The notes under the pieces were generated by a model. The model was not told the DNA's origin, did not search any database, and saw only the letters and a program-made list of their open reading frames with translations. A stretch of 64,000 nucleotides of DNA from Clavibacter sepedonicus (GTDB lineage Bacteria > Actinomycetota > Actinomycetes > Actinomycetales > Microbacteriaceae). Shown in pieces: positions 25,399 through 32,650 of the stretch. Numbering within the stretch: position 1 is the first letter of the stretch; every line of letters starts with the position of its first letter. The position numbers were made by a program, and so were the translations under genes. The stretch is from contig NC_010407.1 of assembly GCF_000069225.1 (NCBI RefSeq), forward strand, positions 2,666,001 to 2,730,000, in the 5' to 3' direction.

Positions 25399-26361
25399 GT
25401 GACTCACGCTAACGCCCCGTTCACTCCCGCGGGCAGGGTTCGGCTTGCCCGGTTGATCATCGAGGACGGGTGGCCGGTCCGGCGTGCGGCGGAGAGGTTC
25501 CAGTGCTCGCCGGCGACGGCGTCGAGATGGGCTCGCCGGTATCGGGCCGGGTTGCCGATGACGGACCGCTCATCCCGCCCGCACCGGCAACCGACCCGCA
25601 CGAGTCAGCGTCGGGAGCGGCGGATCATCGCGCTGAGATTCACTCGCCGGTGGGGCCCGCACCGCATCAGCTACCACCTGCGTATCCCCCGTTCCACGGT
25701 CGAGCGGGTCCTCCGTCGCTACCGGATGCCGTTGCTCACGCACCTGGATTCCGCGACGGGACTCCCCGTCCGACGCTCGCCCGCGCGACGTTACGAGCAC
25801 TCCTCACCGGGAGATCTGGTCCACGTCGACATCAAGAAGCTCGGCCGCATCCCGGACGGCGGCGGGCACCGAGTCCTCGGCAGAGCGGCCGGCCGGAAGA
25901 ACACTCCCCGGACCGGGCGGGGATACGCGTTCCTGCACCACGCCGTGGATGACCACTCCCGACTGGCGTACTCCGAGATCCTCACCGACGAGCGCAAGGA
26001 GACCGCTGCCGCGTTCTGGGCCCGCGCGAACGCGTTCTTCACCGCCGCGGGCATCACCGTGATCCGTGTCCTGACGGACAACGGCTCCTGCTACCGCTCC
26101 CACGCCTTCACCGAGGCGCTCGGATCGATCACGCACAAACGCACCCGCCCCTACCGGCCCCAGACCAACGGGAAGGTCGAGCGCTTCAACCGCACCCTCG
26201 CCACCGAGTGGGCCTACGCCCATCCCTATCGCACCGACGAGGCCCGCGCCGCGACCTACCCTGCCTGGCTGCATCACTACAACCACCACCGCCCCCACAC
26301 CGGCATCGGCGGACTCACGCCCGCCGAACGCGTTCACAACCTCACTGGGAACTACAACTAG
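25399..26361 (+). CDS. IS481-family transposase
   Basis: A 320-aa protein. The N-terminal HTH is RVRLARLIIEDGWPVRRAAERF with SPATASRWARRY; a second helical HTH region (WGPHRISYHLRIPRSTVERVL) is at ~85-115. The DDE integrase core has DLVHVDIKKLG (first Asp), VLTDNGSCYRS (second Asp) and RPQTNGKVERFNRTLATEW (Glu). The tail is typical IS481 (YNHHRPHTGIGGLTPAERV). GTG 25399 follows GGAGG. The TAG stop lies outside the element, in the duplicated CTAG target, so the insertion site supplies the stop. Confidence 0.93.
   Translation: MTHANAPFTPAGRVRLARLIIEDGWPVRRAAERFQCSPATASRWARRYRAGLPMTDRSSRPHRQPTRTSQRRERRIIALRFTRRWGPHRISYHLRIPRSTVERVLRRYRMPLLTHLDSATGLPVRRSPARRYEHSSPGDLVHVDIKKLGRIPDGGGHRVLGRAAGRKNTPRTGRGYAFLHHAVDDHSRLAYSEILTDERKETAAAFWARANAFFTAAGITVIRVLTDNGSCYRSHAFTEALGSITHKRTRPYRPQTNGKVERFNRTLATEWAYAHPYRTDEARAATYPAWLHHYNHHRPHTGIGGLTPAERVHNLTGNYN
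26330..26356 (-). repeat. IS right terminal inverted repeat
   Basis: Complement of the left repeat with three mismatches. It also encodes the last residues of the transposase. Confidence 0.85.
26358..26361. repeat. Right target-site duplication CTAG
   Basis: CTAG after the IS. Read rightwards it gives the transposase stop; read leftwards it gives the stop of the MarR gene. Confidence 0.8.
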
Positions 26362-26846
26362 GCCTCGGCGACGCTCCCGCGCAGCTTGTCGGTGAGTGCG
26401 CGCAGCGTGTTCAGCTCGTCCGGCGTGAGCGCCCCGCCCACGGTCGAGGCGATGGACTCCATGTGCACGCGCGCGACCGCGCGGAAGGCCGCGTCGCCGA
26501 CGTCGGTGAGCCGCACGATGGTGGCCCGGCCGTCGCTCTCGTCGCCGCACTTGACGACGAGGCCCCGCGCCACGAGCCGGTCGATGAGCCGGCTCACGCT
26601 GGGCTGGGTCAGCAGCACATGCTGGTTGAGGTCGCGCAGGCGGAGGCGCCCCTCGGGCTGGCGCGAGATGTTGAACAGCACGTCGTACTCGTTGAACGAG
26701 AGCTCACGGCTGGGGAACTCGGCGGTGAGGCGTCGCATGACGCTGACCTGCGCGCGGAACAGGGACTCCCACGCCCGCACGGCGTCCGCTGTCTCGCCCA
26801 CCAGGCCTCCTCGTCCGGTGCGCATCGCGATGTGGATCGGGCGCAC
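26358..26846 (-). CDS. MarR family transcriptional regulator
   Basis: A 162-aa winged-helix protein. Seen: LSFNEYDVLFNISRQPEGRL, recognition region LLTQPSVSRLIDRLVARGLV, wing DESDGRATIVRLTDVGDAAF, and a C-terminal dimerisation helix. The start is GTG 26846 or ATG 26825; a TAGACT box at 26864-26859 lies upstream. Its stop codon is the complement of the CTAG that received the IS, so the insertion left it intact. The target is unknown. Confidence 0.85.
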   Translation of the reverse strand: MRPIHIAMRTGRGGLVGETADAVRAWESLFRAQVSVMRRLTAEFPSRELSFNEYDVLFNISRQPEGRLRLRDLNQHVLLTQPSVSRLIDRLVARGLVVKCGDESDGRATIVRLTDVGDAAFRAVARVHMESIASTVGGALTPDELNTLRALTDKLRGSVAEA

Positions 26847-26916
26847 GCATCCGACGGAAGTCTACTGAGCGGCGATCCCGGGAGTGCCCGGGGCGGATCC
26901 GCGCCGGACATGACTG

Positions 26917-26948
26917 AGGGCCGACCCCAGAGGCATGGGGCCGGCCCT
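26917..26948. terminator. Terminator-like hairpin
   Basis: 12-bp nearly perfect stem AGGGCCGACCCC / GGGGCCGGCCCT (one mismatch), 8-base loop, followed by CTCTCCCTT. It lies in the 288-bp gap downstream of the winged-helix gene at 27135-27911 (read leftwards). The same gap also holds a second weaker hairpin at 26954-26975 (TTGC/AGGA...TCCT/GCAA) and an AT-rich TATAAC at ~27026. Confidence 0.6.
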
Positions 26949-27134
26949 CTCCCTTGCACCAGGAGTGTCCTGCAATCACATTCCGTCTCCACCGCCACAG
27001 CAAACGGTGGGACGACATGACTGTATAACGATCCCGTAACGCCCCGCTACCTCGAAGCGGCCCGATCTGCTGGGAGATCGCCGACAGCTCCGCAAGGGCA
27101 GGCTGAGCCCGAACGGCCGCCTCGGGGCGGCGCC

Positions 27135-27911
27135 TCAGAACAGGTCGGGCGACTGCGTGCTGGCGTGGTGGACGGCCACGTCCGCGTGCCGGTCGAAGCG
27201 GTAGCCGGCGCCCCGCACCGTGCGGACGATCTCCTCGTAGCGGCCGAGCTTGGAGCGCAGCCGGCGGACGTGCACGTCGATGGTGCGCTCGTTCGGCACG
27301 TCGTCCTCGTCCGCGGCGGACCACAGCGAGGAGATGAGCTCCGATCGCTCGATGGTGCGTCCCTCGCGGAGCACCAGGTACTGCAGGAGTTCGAACTCCT
27401 TGTAGGTGAGCGGGGCCGTCTCGCCGTCGAGCACGACGCGCTTGCGGGAGAGGTCGACCGTCACACCGCCGTCGACGCGGTCGTCGTCCTCGGGCTGCTC
27501 GCGGTGCTGGGCGACGGCCGCGGGATCCTGCAGCGCGAGCCGGACCACGTCGATGTCGCGGCCGCCGGCGCCCTCGGGGGCCAGGGCGACGGCGGCGTGC
27601 GTCTCGACGCCCGGGGCGAGCTCGGCGGCCAGGCGCTTGAGCGCGGCGACGACGGTACCGAGGTCGGTGCCGGCGGCGGACGCCTTCAGCTCGTCGAGGC
27701 CGACGTAGATGGCGAAGCCGCGAGCCTCGGTGCCCTCGGGCACGGCGCGCAGGCGGGCCGGACGAGCGGGCGCGGCGGACGTTGTGGTCGGTGCGGGGAC
27801 GGCCTGCGGGCGGCGGAGCGGCGGGGCGAGCGGCGTCGCGGCGCGCAGCACGGGAGCGGCGGGAGCGGATCGGAGGGAGGTGCGGGCGGGGTCGATGGTC
27901 GCGAGCGACAT
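27135..27911 (-). CDS. OmpR/PhoB-type winged-helix regulator without receiver domain
   Basis: A 258-aa protein. The first ~60 residues are Ala/Pro-rich and low complexity. Residues ~65-130 form an unrecognised alpha/beta region (GFAIYVGLDELKASAAGTDL). Residues ~150-245 are a clear Trans_reg_C winged helix (LDGETAPLTYKEFELLQYLV, RSELISSLW, ERTIDVHVRRLRSKLG, IVRTVRGAGYRF). No phospho-acceptor receiver domain is present, so it is not a classical response regulator. Its 5' region carries a candidate leader ORF, a strong TTGACA and palindromic or repeated sites. The target genes are unknown. Confidence 0.82.
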   Translation of the reverse strand: MSLATIDPARTSLRSAPAAPVLRAATPLAPPLRRPQAVPAPTTTSAAPARPARLRAVPEGTEARGFAIYVGLDELKASAAGTDLGTVVAALKRLAAELAPGVETHAAVALAPEGAGGRDIDVVRLALQDPAAVAQHREQPEDDDRVDGGVTVDLSRKRVVLDGETAPLTYKEFELLQYLVLREGRTIERSELISSLWSAADEDDVPNERTIDVHVRRLRSKLGRYEEIVRTVRGAGYRFDRHADVAVHHASTQSPDLF

Positions 27912-28063
27912 GGCGGAGTCCTTGTGATGATGCGGGTGCGGCGCAGCTGGGTTGCGCGGGACCTCAGGGGAGTGCGAGACGCCTCAGGGGGCGGATGCGC
28001 CGAGGACGGCGAGGAGGGTCGGCGACGGACGCGTCGCGGGACCGCTCAGGCGAAGGTGGCGGC

Positions 28064-28165
28064 TCAGGCCGACATTCGACAGGACATCGCGACACGGCCG
28101 GGCATCATCATGCCGGCGACTCCCGAGGCCTCGGAGGAGGTCAGGACGTGCGCGTTCGGAGTCAT
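28064..28165 (-). CDS. Candidate 33-aa leader peptide upstream of the winged-helix regulator
   Basis: ATG at 28165 follows TTGACA (28198-28193), an 18-base spacer, CAAGCT (28174-28169) and exactly six bases. That is the same leaderless geometry as genuine genes nearby, with a consensus -35. The peptide runs MTPNAHVLTSSEASG, then a Met-rich GMMMPGRVAMSCRMSA with one Cys near the end. It lies ~150 bp before the regulator gene in the same direction. It may be a regulatory leader ORF or a small protein; no homology is claimed. Confidence 0.4.
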   Translation of the reverse strand: MTPNAHVLTSSEASGVAGMMMPGRVAMSCRMSA

Positions 28166-28176
28166 GGGGAGAGCTT

Positions 28177-28190
28177 GCACGGATCCGTGC
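28177..28190. promoter_or_regulatory. Perfect 14-bp palindrome in promoter spacer
   Basis: GCACGGATCCGTGC lies between the -35 and -10 boxes of the leader-ORF promoter, where a bound protein would block transcription. Confidence 0.55.
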
Positions 28191-28212
28191 GCCCGTGTCA
28201 ACAGCAGCGACC

Positions 28213-28243
28213 GGAATCGTGCGGGACGCGCAGGAATCGTGCG
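28213..28243. repeat. Two 11-bp direct repeats upstream of the promoter
   Basis: GGAATCGTGCG at 28213-28223 and again at 28233-28243, 20 bp (about two helical turns) apart, just upstream of the -35 box as read on the minus strand. A plausible activator site for the winged-helix protein. Confidence 0.5.
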
Positions 28244-28304
28244 TGCACGGACAGCGGCGCCCATCTCCGCGGGGAGACGGACGCCGGATGGAGCGGGACG
28301 CGGG

Positions 28305-28943
28305 TCAGTGCGCGGCGGTGCCGTACAGGCGGTCGCCCGCGTCGCCGAGGCCCGGGATGATGTAGCCGACCTCGTCGAGCTTCTCGTCGAGCGCGCCCAG
28401 CACGATCGTGACCTCGCGGCCCGCGGTCGCCTCCTCGACGGCCTTCAGGCCCTCGGGCGCGGCGATGAGGCAGATGCAGGTGACGTCGACGGCGCCGCGG
28501 TCGAAGAGGTACTCGATGGCGGCGATGAGGGATCCGCCCGTGGCGAGCATGGGATCCACCACGAAGCACTGGCGGTTGGAGAGGTCGGTGGGGAGGCGCT
28601 CGGCGTAGATGTCCGGCTGCAGCGTCTCCTCGTTGCGCACCATGCCGAGGAAGCCGACCTCGGCGCTCGGCATGAGGCGCATCAGTCCGTCGAGCATGCC
28701 GAGCCCGGCGCGGAGGATGGGGACGACGAGCGGCTTCGGGTCGCTGAGGGTGAGGCCCTCCGCGGGGGCGACCGGCGTCTGCACCGTGATGGTCTCGACG
28801 CGGACGTCGCGGGTGGCCTCGTAGGCGAGGAGCGTGACGAGCTCGTCGGCCAGGCTGCGGAACACGGGGGAGGGGGTGGTGCGGTCCCGCAGCGCCGTCA
28901 GCTTGTGCGTGATGAGCGGGTGGTCGGCTACGTGGACTCGCAT
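28305..28943 (-). CDS. upp: Uracil phosphoribosyltransferase
   Basis: A 212-aa enzyme converting uracil and PRPP to UMP in pyrimidine salvage. The start [16 protein letters not shown] is typical of Upp. The PRPP-binding loop is [13 protein letters not shown], and uracil-binding residues lie in the C-terminal [19 protein letters not shown]. An in-frame ATG at 28952 adds three residues. It is divergent from tadA with 32 bp between starts. Confidence 0.95.
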   Translation of the reverse strand: MRVHVADHPLITHKLTALRDRTTPSPVFRSLADELVTLLAYEATRDVRVETITVQTPVAPAEGLTLSDPKPLVVPILRAGLGMLDGLMRLMPSAEVGFLGMVRNEETLQPDIYAERLPTDLSNRQCFVVDPMLATGGSLIAAIEYLFDRGAVDVTCICLIAAPEGLKAVEEATAGREVTIVLGALDEKLDEVGYIIPGLGDAGDRLYGTAAH

Positions 28944-28975
28944 AGGCTCCATTCAACCAGCAAGGGGGATCGCGA

Positions 28976-29452
28976 TTGGACCTGCCCGTCCCCGGCGACT
29001 ACGAGCGCTGGATGGCCGTCGCGCTCGACGAGGCCCGGGCCTGCGCGGAGACCGGAGACGTGCCCGTGGGGGCGGTCGTGGTGGACGCGGCGGGGGTCGT
29101 CATCGGGCGCGGGCGCAACCTCCGCGAGGCCAGGCAGGATCCCACCGCGCACGCCGAGGTGGAGGCGCTGCGTGCTGCAGCCGAGGCGACCGGCGACCGG
29201 CACCTCGTGGGCGCGACGCTCGTGGTCACGCTCGAGCCGTGCGTGATGTGCGCGGGCGCGATACTCGCGGCCCGGGTGCCGCGCGTGGTGTTCGGCGCGT
29301 GGGACGAGAAGGCCGGCGCGGCCGGATCCCTGTACGACGTGCTGCGCGATCGCCGGCTGCCGCATCGCGCCGAGGTGTTCGCGGGTGTGCTCGCGGCCGA
29401 GTGCGCCGCTGTGCTCGACGACTTCTTCGCGGACCGTCGCGCCGACGCCTGA
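28976..29452 (+). CDS. tadA: tRNA-specific adenosine deaminase
   Basis: A 158-aa zinc deaminase that makes inosine at tRNA position 34. Zinc and catalytic motifs: HAEVEALR (His-Ala-Glu) and PCVMCAGA (PCxxC). Near the C-terminus are VVFGAWDEKAGAAGSLYD and the expected HRAEVFAGVL. It starts at TTG 28976, supported by AAGGGGG seven bases upstream. The stop TGA lies in CTGATCCGG, one arm of a long-range inverted repeat with 29511-29519. Confidence 0.93.
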   Translation: MDLPVPGDYERWMAVALDEARACAETGDVPVGAVVVDAAGVVIGRGRNLREARQDPTAHAEVEALRAAAEATGDRHLVGATLVVTLEPCVMCAGAILAARVPRVVFGAWDEKAGAAGSLYDVLRDRRLPHRAEVFAGVLAAECAAVLDDFFADRRADA

Positions 29453-29519
29453 TCCGGTGTCGGGATCGCCGCCCGCATGGAGGAGGCGAGTGCGGAGCCG
29501 GGCGCGGTGCCCGGATCAG
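29449..29519. terminator. Long-loop inverted repeat between convergent genes
   Basis: CTGATCCGG (29449-29457) and CCGGATCAG (29511-29519). Each arm contains the stop codon of one convergent gene (tadA and the small ORF at 29516-29776). The 53-base loop may fold further (CCGGGCGCGGTGCCCGG). Confidence 0.4.
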
Positions 29520-29776
29520 CCTGCGCAGCCTACGCAGATGCGCCCCTGATGCGGCTGGTGCTGCTCGTGGTCCCGGCCCCCGTCGCGTCCGTCCCCCGCC
29601 CGAGCATGCCGGCGCTCCTGCGCCGTGAGGTCTCCGGCGGCGCGCTCCCCGGGCACGCGCGCGGGGGTGCCGGTCGGCGCGTGCCGGGTGTCCGCCTGGG
29701 CGGCGCCGGTCGCCGGGAGGAGCAGTCCCGGGGCGAGCGCCGTCGCCGCGGCCGCGGCCCTCATCGCACGCGTCAA
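29516..29776 (-). CDS. Possible small secreted peptide, 86 aa
   Basis: It starts at TTG 29776 with AGAGGAGA upstream at SD distance. The first ~27 residues look like a signal peptide (MRAAAAATALAPGLLLPATG, then AAQA before a likely cleavage site). The rest is hydrophilic, rich in Arg/His/Gly (DGRDGGRDHEQHQPHQG) and ends CVGCAG. No family recognised. In such GC-rich DNA a chance open frame cannot be ruled out. Confidence 0.4.
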   Translation of the reverse strand: MTRAMRAAAAATALAPGLLLPATGAAQADTRHAPTGTPARVPGERAAGDLTAQERRHARAGDGRDGGRDHEQHQPHQGRICVGCAG

Positions 29777-29940
29777 CTTCGGTCTCCTCTGTCGGCCGCG
29801 CCCCGAGCGGCGTGCTCGAGCGTCCGCGACGTGCGGGCCGCGTGACCCGTCCGGCCGTCATGGTCGCAGCGCGCACGCTGCGGCGGATCGGCCCCTGCAC
29901 AGCGCGGGCGTCTCCACGGCGCCGCCGCGGGACGGGCGGA

Positions 29941-30858
29941 TCAGCGCGTCGCGACCCGCACGTCGGGCTCGAGGTAGATGACGCGGGCGACCGGCACGGC
30001 CTCACGGACGCGGCGCTCGATCGCGTCGATCCCCGCGGCCAGGTCGCCGAGCGAGCTGGTGGCGGGCATCGCGATCTTGGCGGCGACGAGGAGCTCGTCT
30101 GGGCCGAGGTACAGCGTCTTCATGTGGATGATCGACTCGGCCTCGTGTCCGGAGGTGATGGCCGCGCGGATGGCAGCCAGGTCGGGCTTCGACGCGCCCT
30201 CGCCGACGAGGAGGCTGCTCATCTCGACCCCGAGGATCACCGCGACCGCCACCAGGAGCACGCCGATGAGGAGGGTGCCGATGCCGTCGTAGATCCCGTC
30301 GCCCGTGATGATCGAGGCCGTGACGCCGAGCAGCGCGAACACGAGGCCGGAGAGCGCGGCCGTGTCCTCGAGCAGCAGGACGGGGAGCTCCGGGCTCTTG
30401 GCGCGGCGCACGAACTGCACCCACGTCTGCGTGCCGCGCAGCGGGTTCGACTCCGTGATGGCCGTGCGCAGCGAGAACGACTCGAGGCCGATCGCGATGA
30501 CGAGCACGACGATCGGCAGCCACGGCACGTCGAGCGGCTCCGGGTGCTCGATCTTGTGGATCCCCTCGTACAGCGAGTACACGCCGCCGACCGAGAACAG
30601 GATGATCGAGACGATGAACGCGTAGACGTAGCGGACCCGGCCGTAGCCGAAGGGGTGCTCCTCGTCCGCCATGCGCTTGGCGCGCTTGCCGCCGATGAGC
30701 AGAAGGATCTGGTTGCCGGAGTCGGCGAGCGAGTGGACGCCCTCGGCCAGCATCGAGGAGGAGCCCGAGAAGAACGCGGCGACGAACTTCGTGATCGCGA
30801 TGCCGACGTTCGCGGCGAGGGCGGCGAAGATCGCCTTGCTGCCGTGGGATTCGCTCAA
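29941..30858 (-). CDS. Cation diffusion facilitator family transporter
   Basis: A 305-aa membrane antiporter of divalent metal ions. Helix 2 carries the metal site region SMLAEGVHSLADSGNQILLL (HxxxD). A second site is in LLLEDTAALSGLVFALLG. DEEHPFGYGRVRYVYAF is the conserved loop after helix 2. The C-terminal cytoplasmic domain (~215-305) has the CDF ferredoxin-like pattern (IHMKTLYLGPDELLVAAKI). It starts at TTG 30858 behind GAGGAGG. The metal is not predictable. Confidence 0.87.
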   Translation of the reverse strand: MSESHGSKAIFAALAANVGIAITKFVAAFFSGSSSMLAEGVHSLADSGNQILLLIGGKRAKRMADEEHPFGYGRVRYVYAFIVSIILFSVGGVYSLYEGIHKIEHPEPLDVPWLPIVVLVIAIGLESFSLRTAITESNPLRGTQTWVQFVRRAKSPELPVLLLEDTAALSGLVFALLGVTASIITGDGIYDGIGTLLIGVLLVAVAVILGVEMSSLLVGEGASKPDLAAIRAAITSGHEAESIIHMKTLYLGPDELLVAAKIAMPATSSLGDLAAGIDAIERRVREAVPVARVIYLEPDVRVATR

Positions 30859-30977
30859 GGCCGGACCTCCTCGACCGGCGAGGCGGCTCGGGCCGCCCGG
30901 GCGCGCATGCCCCGGTCGCCTCAGCCTAGCCACGCGGCCGTCCCCGCCGACCGCCCGACCGCGCGGCACCTGATCCC

Positions 30978-30983
30978 TAGGAT
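30978..30983 (+). promoter_or_regulatory. -10 box of leaderless proC promoter
   Basis: TAGGAT six bases before ATG 30990. Confidence 0.55.
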
Positions 30984-30989
30984 CGACGC

Positions 30990-31880
30990 ATGCCCGACGC
31001 CTCCCACCCCGCCATGTCCGCTCCCGCCATGTCCGCTCCCGCCGAGGCCGTCCGCCTCCCGTCGCTCGCGATGCTCGGCACCGGATCCATGAACGGCGCC
31101 ATCCTCGGCGGCCTGCTGCAGCCGGGCGTCGAGGTCGACGGCGACGTGCGCGTGACCACCCGCTCGGCGGCCAGCGCCGCGGCGCTCGGCGAGCGGGACG
31201 GCGTGGCGGCAGCGAGCGTCGAGGAGGACGCCGACGCGAACCGCCGCGCGGTCCGCGGCGCGCGCGTCGTCATCGTGGGCGTCAAGCCGCACATGGTGCC
31301 CGACCTGCTGCGCGAGATCGCGGACGACCTGGATGCCGGGGCGCTCGTGATCAGCGTGGCGGCCGGCGTCACGATCGCGACCTTCGAGTCGCTGCTGCCC
31401 GACCACGTGGCAGTGCTCCGCTCGATGCCGAACACGCCGTCGCTCGTCGGCCGCGGGGTCACCGGGCTCGCCGCGGGCACGCGCTCCACGCAGGAGGACC
31501 GCGCGCTCGCCCGGGCGGTGTTCGCGACCGTCGGCGACGTGGTCGAGGTGCCCGAGGAGCGCATCGACGCGCTCAGCACGATCTCCGGATCCGGCCCCGC
31601 CTACGTCTTCCTGCTCATCGAGGAGCTGACCCGCACCGCCGAGGCGAAGGGCTTCAGCCCCGACGAGGCGCGCGTGCTCGTGCAGGGCACGTTCCGCGGC
31701 GCGGTGGAGCTGCTCGCCGCGTCCGACGTGGATCCCGCCGAGCTCCGCCGCCGTGTCACGAGCCCCAAGGGCACGACCGAGCGGGCCGTCGAGGTGCTGC
31801 AGGCGGCTGGACTGTCCGGCCTCTTCGACCGCGCGACCGACGCCGCGCTCGCCCGGGCCCGCGAGCTCGCGGCCGGCTGA
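30990..31880 (+). CDS. proC: Pyrroline-5-carboxylate reductase
   Basis: A 296-aa NAD(P)H-dependent enzyme for the last step of proline synthesis. A short N-terminal repeat (MSAPAMSAPA) precedes the Rossmann motif LGTGSMNGAILGGLL. The family signature is ISGSGPAYVFLLIEEL with RTAEAKGFSPDEA, then VTSPKGTTERAVEVL. It is leaderless. Confidence 0.95.
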   Translation: MPDASHPAMSAPAMSAPAEAVRLPSLAMLGTGSMNGAILGGLLQPGVEVDGDVRVTTRSAASAAALGERDGVAAASVEEDADANRRAVRGARVVIVGVKPHMVPDLLREIADDLDAGALVISVAAGVTIATFESLLPDHVAVLRSMPNTPSLVGRGVTGLAAGTRSTQEDRALARAVFATVGDVVEVPEERIDALSTISGSGPAYVFLLIEELTRTAEAKGFSPDEARVLVQGTFRGAVELLAASDVDPAELRRRVTSPKGTTERAVEVLQAAGLSGLFDRATDAALARARELAAG

Positions 31881-31928
31881 TCCCGCGCCCGGCCAGGCCC
31901 GGCCCGACTTGCTCCGCCCGCCCGCGGG

Positions 31929-32597
31929 TCAGGACAGCGACGCGAACTTCTCGATGTCGGCCGACGTGCCCGACACGATGATGAGGTCGTGGTTCGAGAC
32001 CAGCGTCTCCGAGGTGGCGTAGGTGAAGGGCTTGCCCGGCGTCTTCACGCCGACCACCGTGATCCGGTAGCGCCGCCGCACGGCCGACTCGAGCAGCGTC
32101 ATCCCGCGGATGGGCTTCGGCGGGTACATCTTCGCGAGCACGAAGTCGTCGTCGAACTCGATGAAGTCGAGCATCCGCCCGGACACCAGGTGCGCCACGC
32201 GCTCGCCGGCCTCCGCCTCCGGGTAGATGACGTGGTTCGCGCCGATGCGCTCGAGGATCTTGCCGTGCGACTGGCTGATGGCCTTGGCCCAGATCTGCGG
32301 GATCTTCAGGTCCACCAGGTTCGCGGTGATGAGCACGCTCGCCTCGATGGACGACCCCACCGCGACGACCGCGATCGAGAAGTCCTTGGCGCCGAGCTGC
32401 TGCAGCGCCTCGATGTTGCGGGCGTCGGCCTGCACGGCGTGGGTGACCCGGTCGGACCACTTCTGCACGAGCCCCTCGCTCGCGTCGATCGCGAGCACCT
32501 CGCGGTCGAGCCGGGCGAGCTGGCCCGCGGTCGCGGCGCCGAAGCGGCCGAGCCCGATCACGAGCACGGGGGCGTTGTGGGGGATGCGTTCGCCCAT
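31929..32597 (-). CDS. Potassium uptake protein TrkA/KtrA (RCK regulatory subunit)
   Basis: A 222-aa cytoplasmic gating subunit. RCK_N domain: VLVIGLGRFGAATAGQLARL nucleotide fold, REVLAIDASE, VTHAVQADARN, then a TrkA_C domain at ~140-222 (IRGMTLLESAVRRRYRITVV). It binds ATP/ADP or NAD and controls the channel encoded just upstream in the same operon (32651-34075). AGAGG precedes ATG 32597. Confidence 0.92.
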   Translation of the reverse strand: MGERIPHNAPVLVIGLGRFGAATAGQLARLDREVLAIDASEGLVQKWSDRVTHAVQADARNIEALQQLGAKDFSIAVVAVGSSIEASVLITANLVDLKIPQIWAKAISQSHGKILERIGANHVIYPEAEAGERVAHLVSGRMLDFIEFDDDFVLAKMYPPKPIRGMTLLESAVRRRYRITVVGVKTPGKPFTYATSETLVSNHDLIIVSGTSADIEKFASLS

Positions 32598-32650
32598 GAG
32601 GGGCCTCTCTGATCGGGTCTCGCGGTGGTCGGATCGTGCCGGGTGCCGGC

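Larger units (their letters stand above)
25303..26357 (+). mobile_element. IS481-family insertion sequence, complete, IS1121-like size
   Basis: About 1,055 bp with 27-bp imperfect terminal inverted repeats at 25304-25330 and 26330-26356 (24 of 27 positions match, starting TGTAGTTCC and ending GTGAACGC). It is flanked by direct CTAG repeats and carries one intact transposase gene. Clavibacter is known to carry IS481-type elements of about this length (IS1121, IS1122), so that identity is likely but is from recall, not from a search. It lacks the native GGATCC motif. Confidence 0.9.
27912..28304. other. 393-bp regulatory gap upstream of the winged-helix gene
   Basis: It contains a leaderless 33-codon ORF on the minus strand (28165-28064), a minus-strand TTGACA promoter (28198-28193), a perfect 14-bp palindrome and two direct repeats. 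The remaining 150 bases next to the regulator start show no clear gene. Confidence 0.5.
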
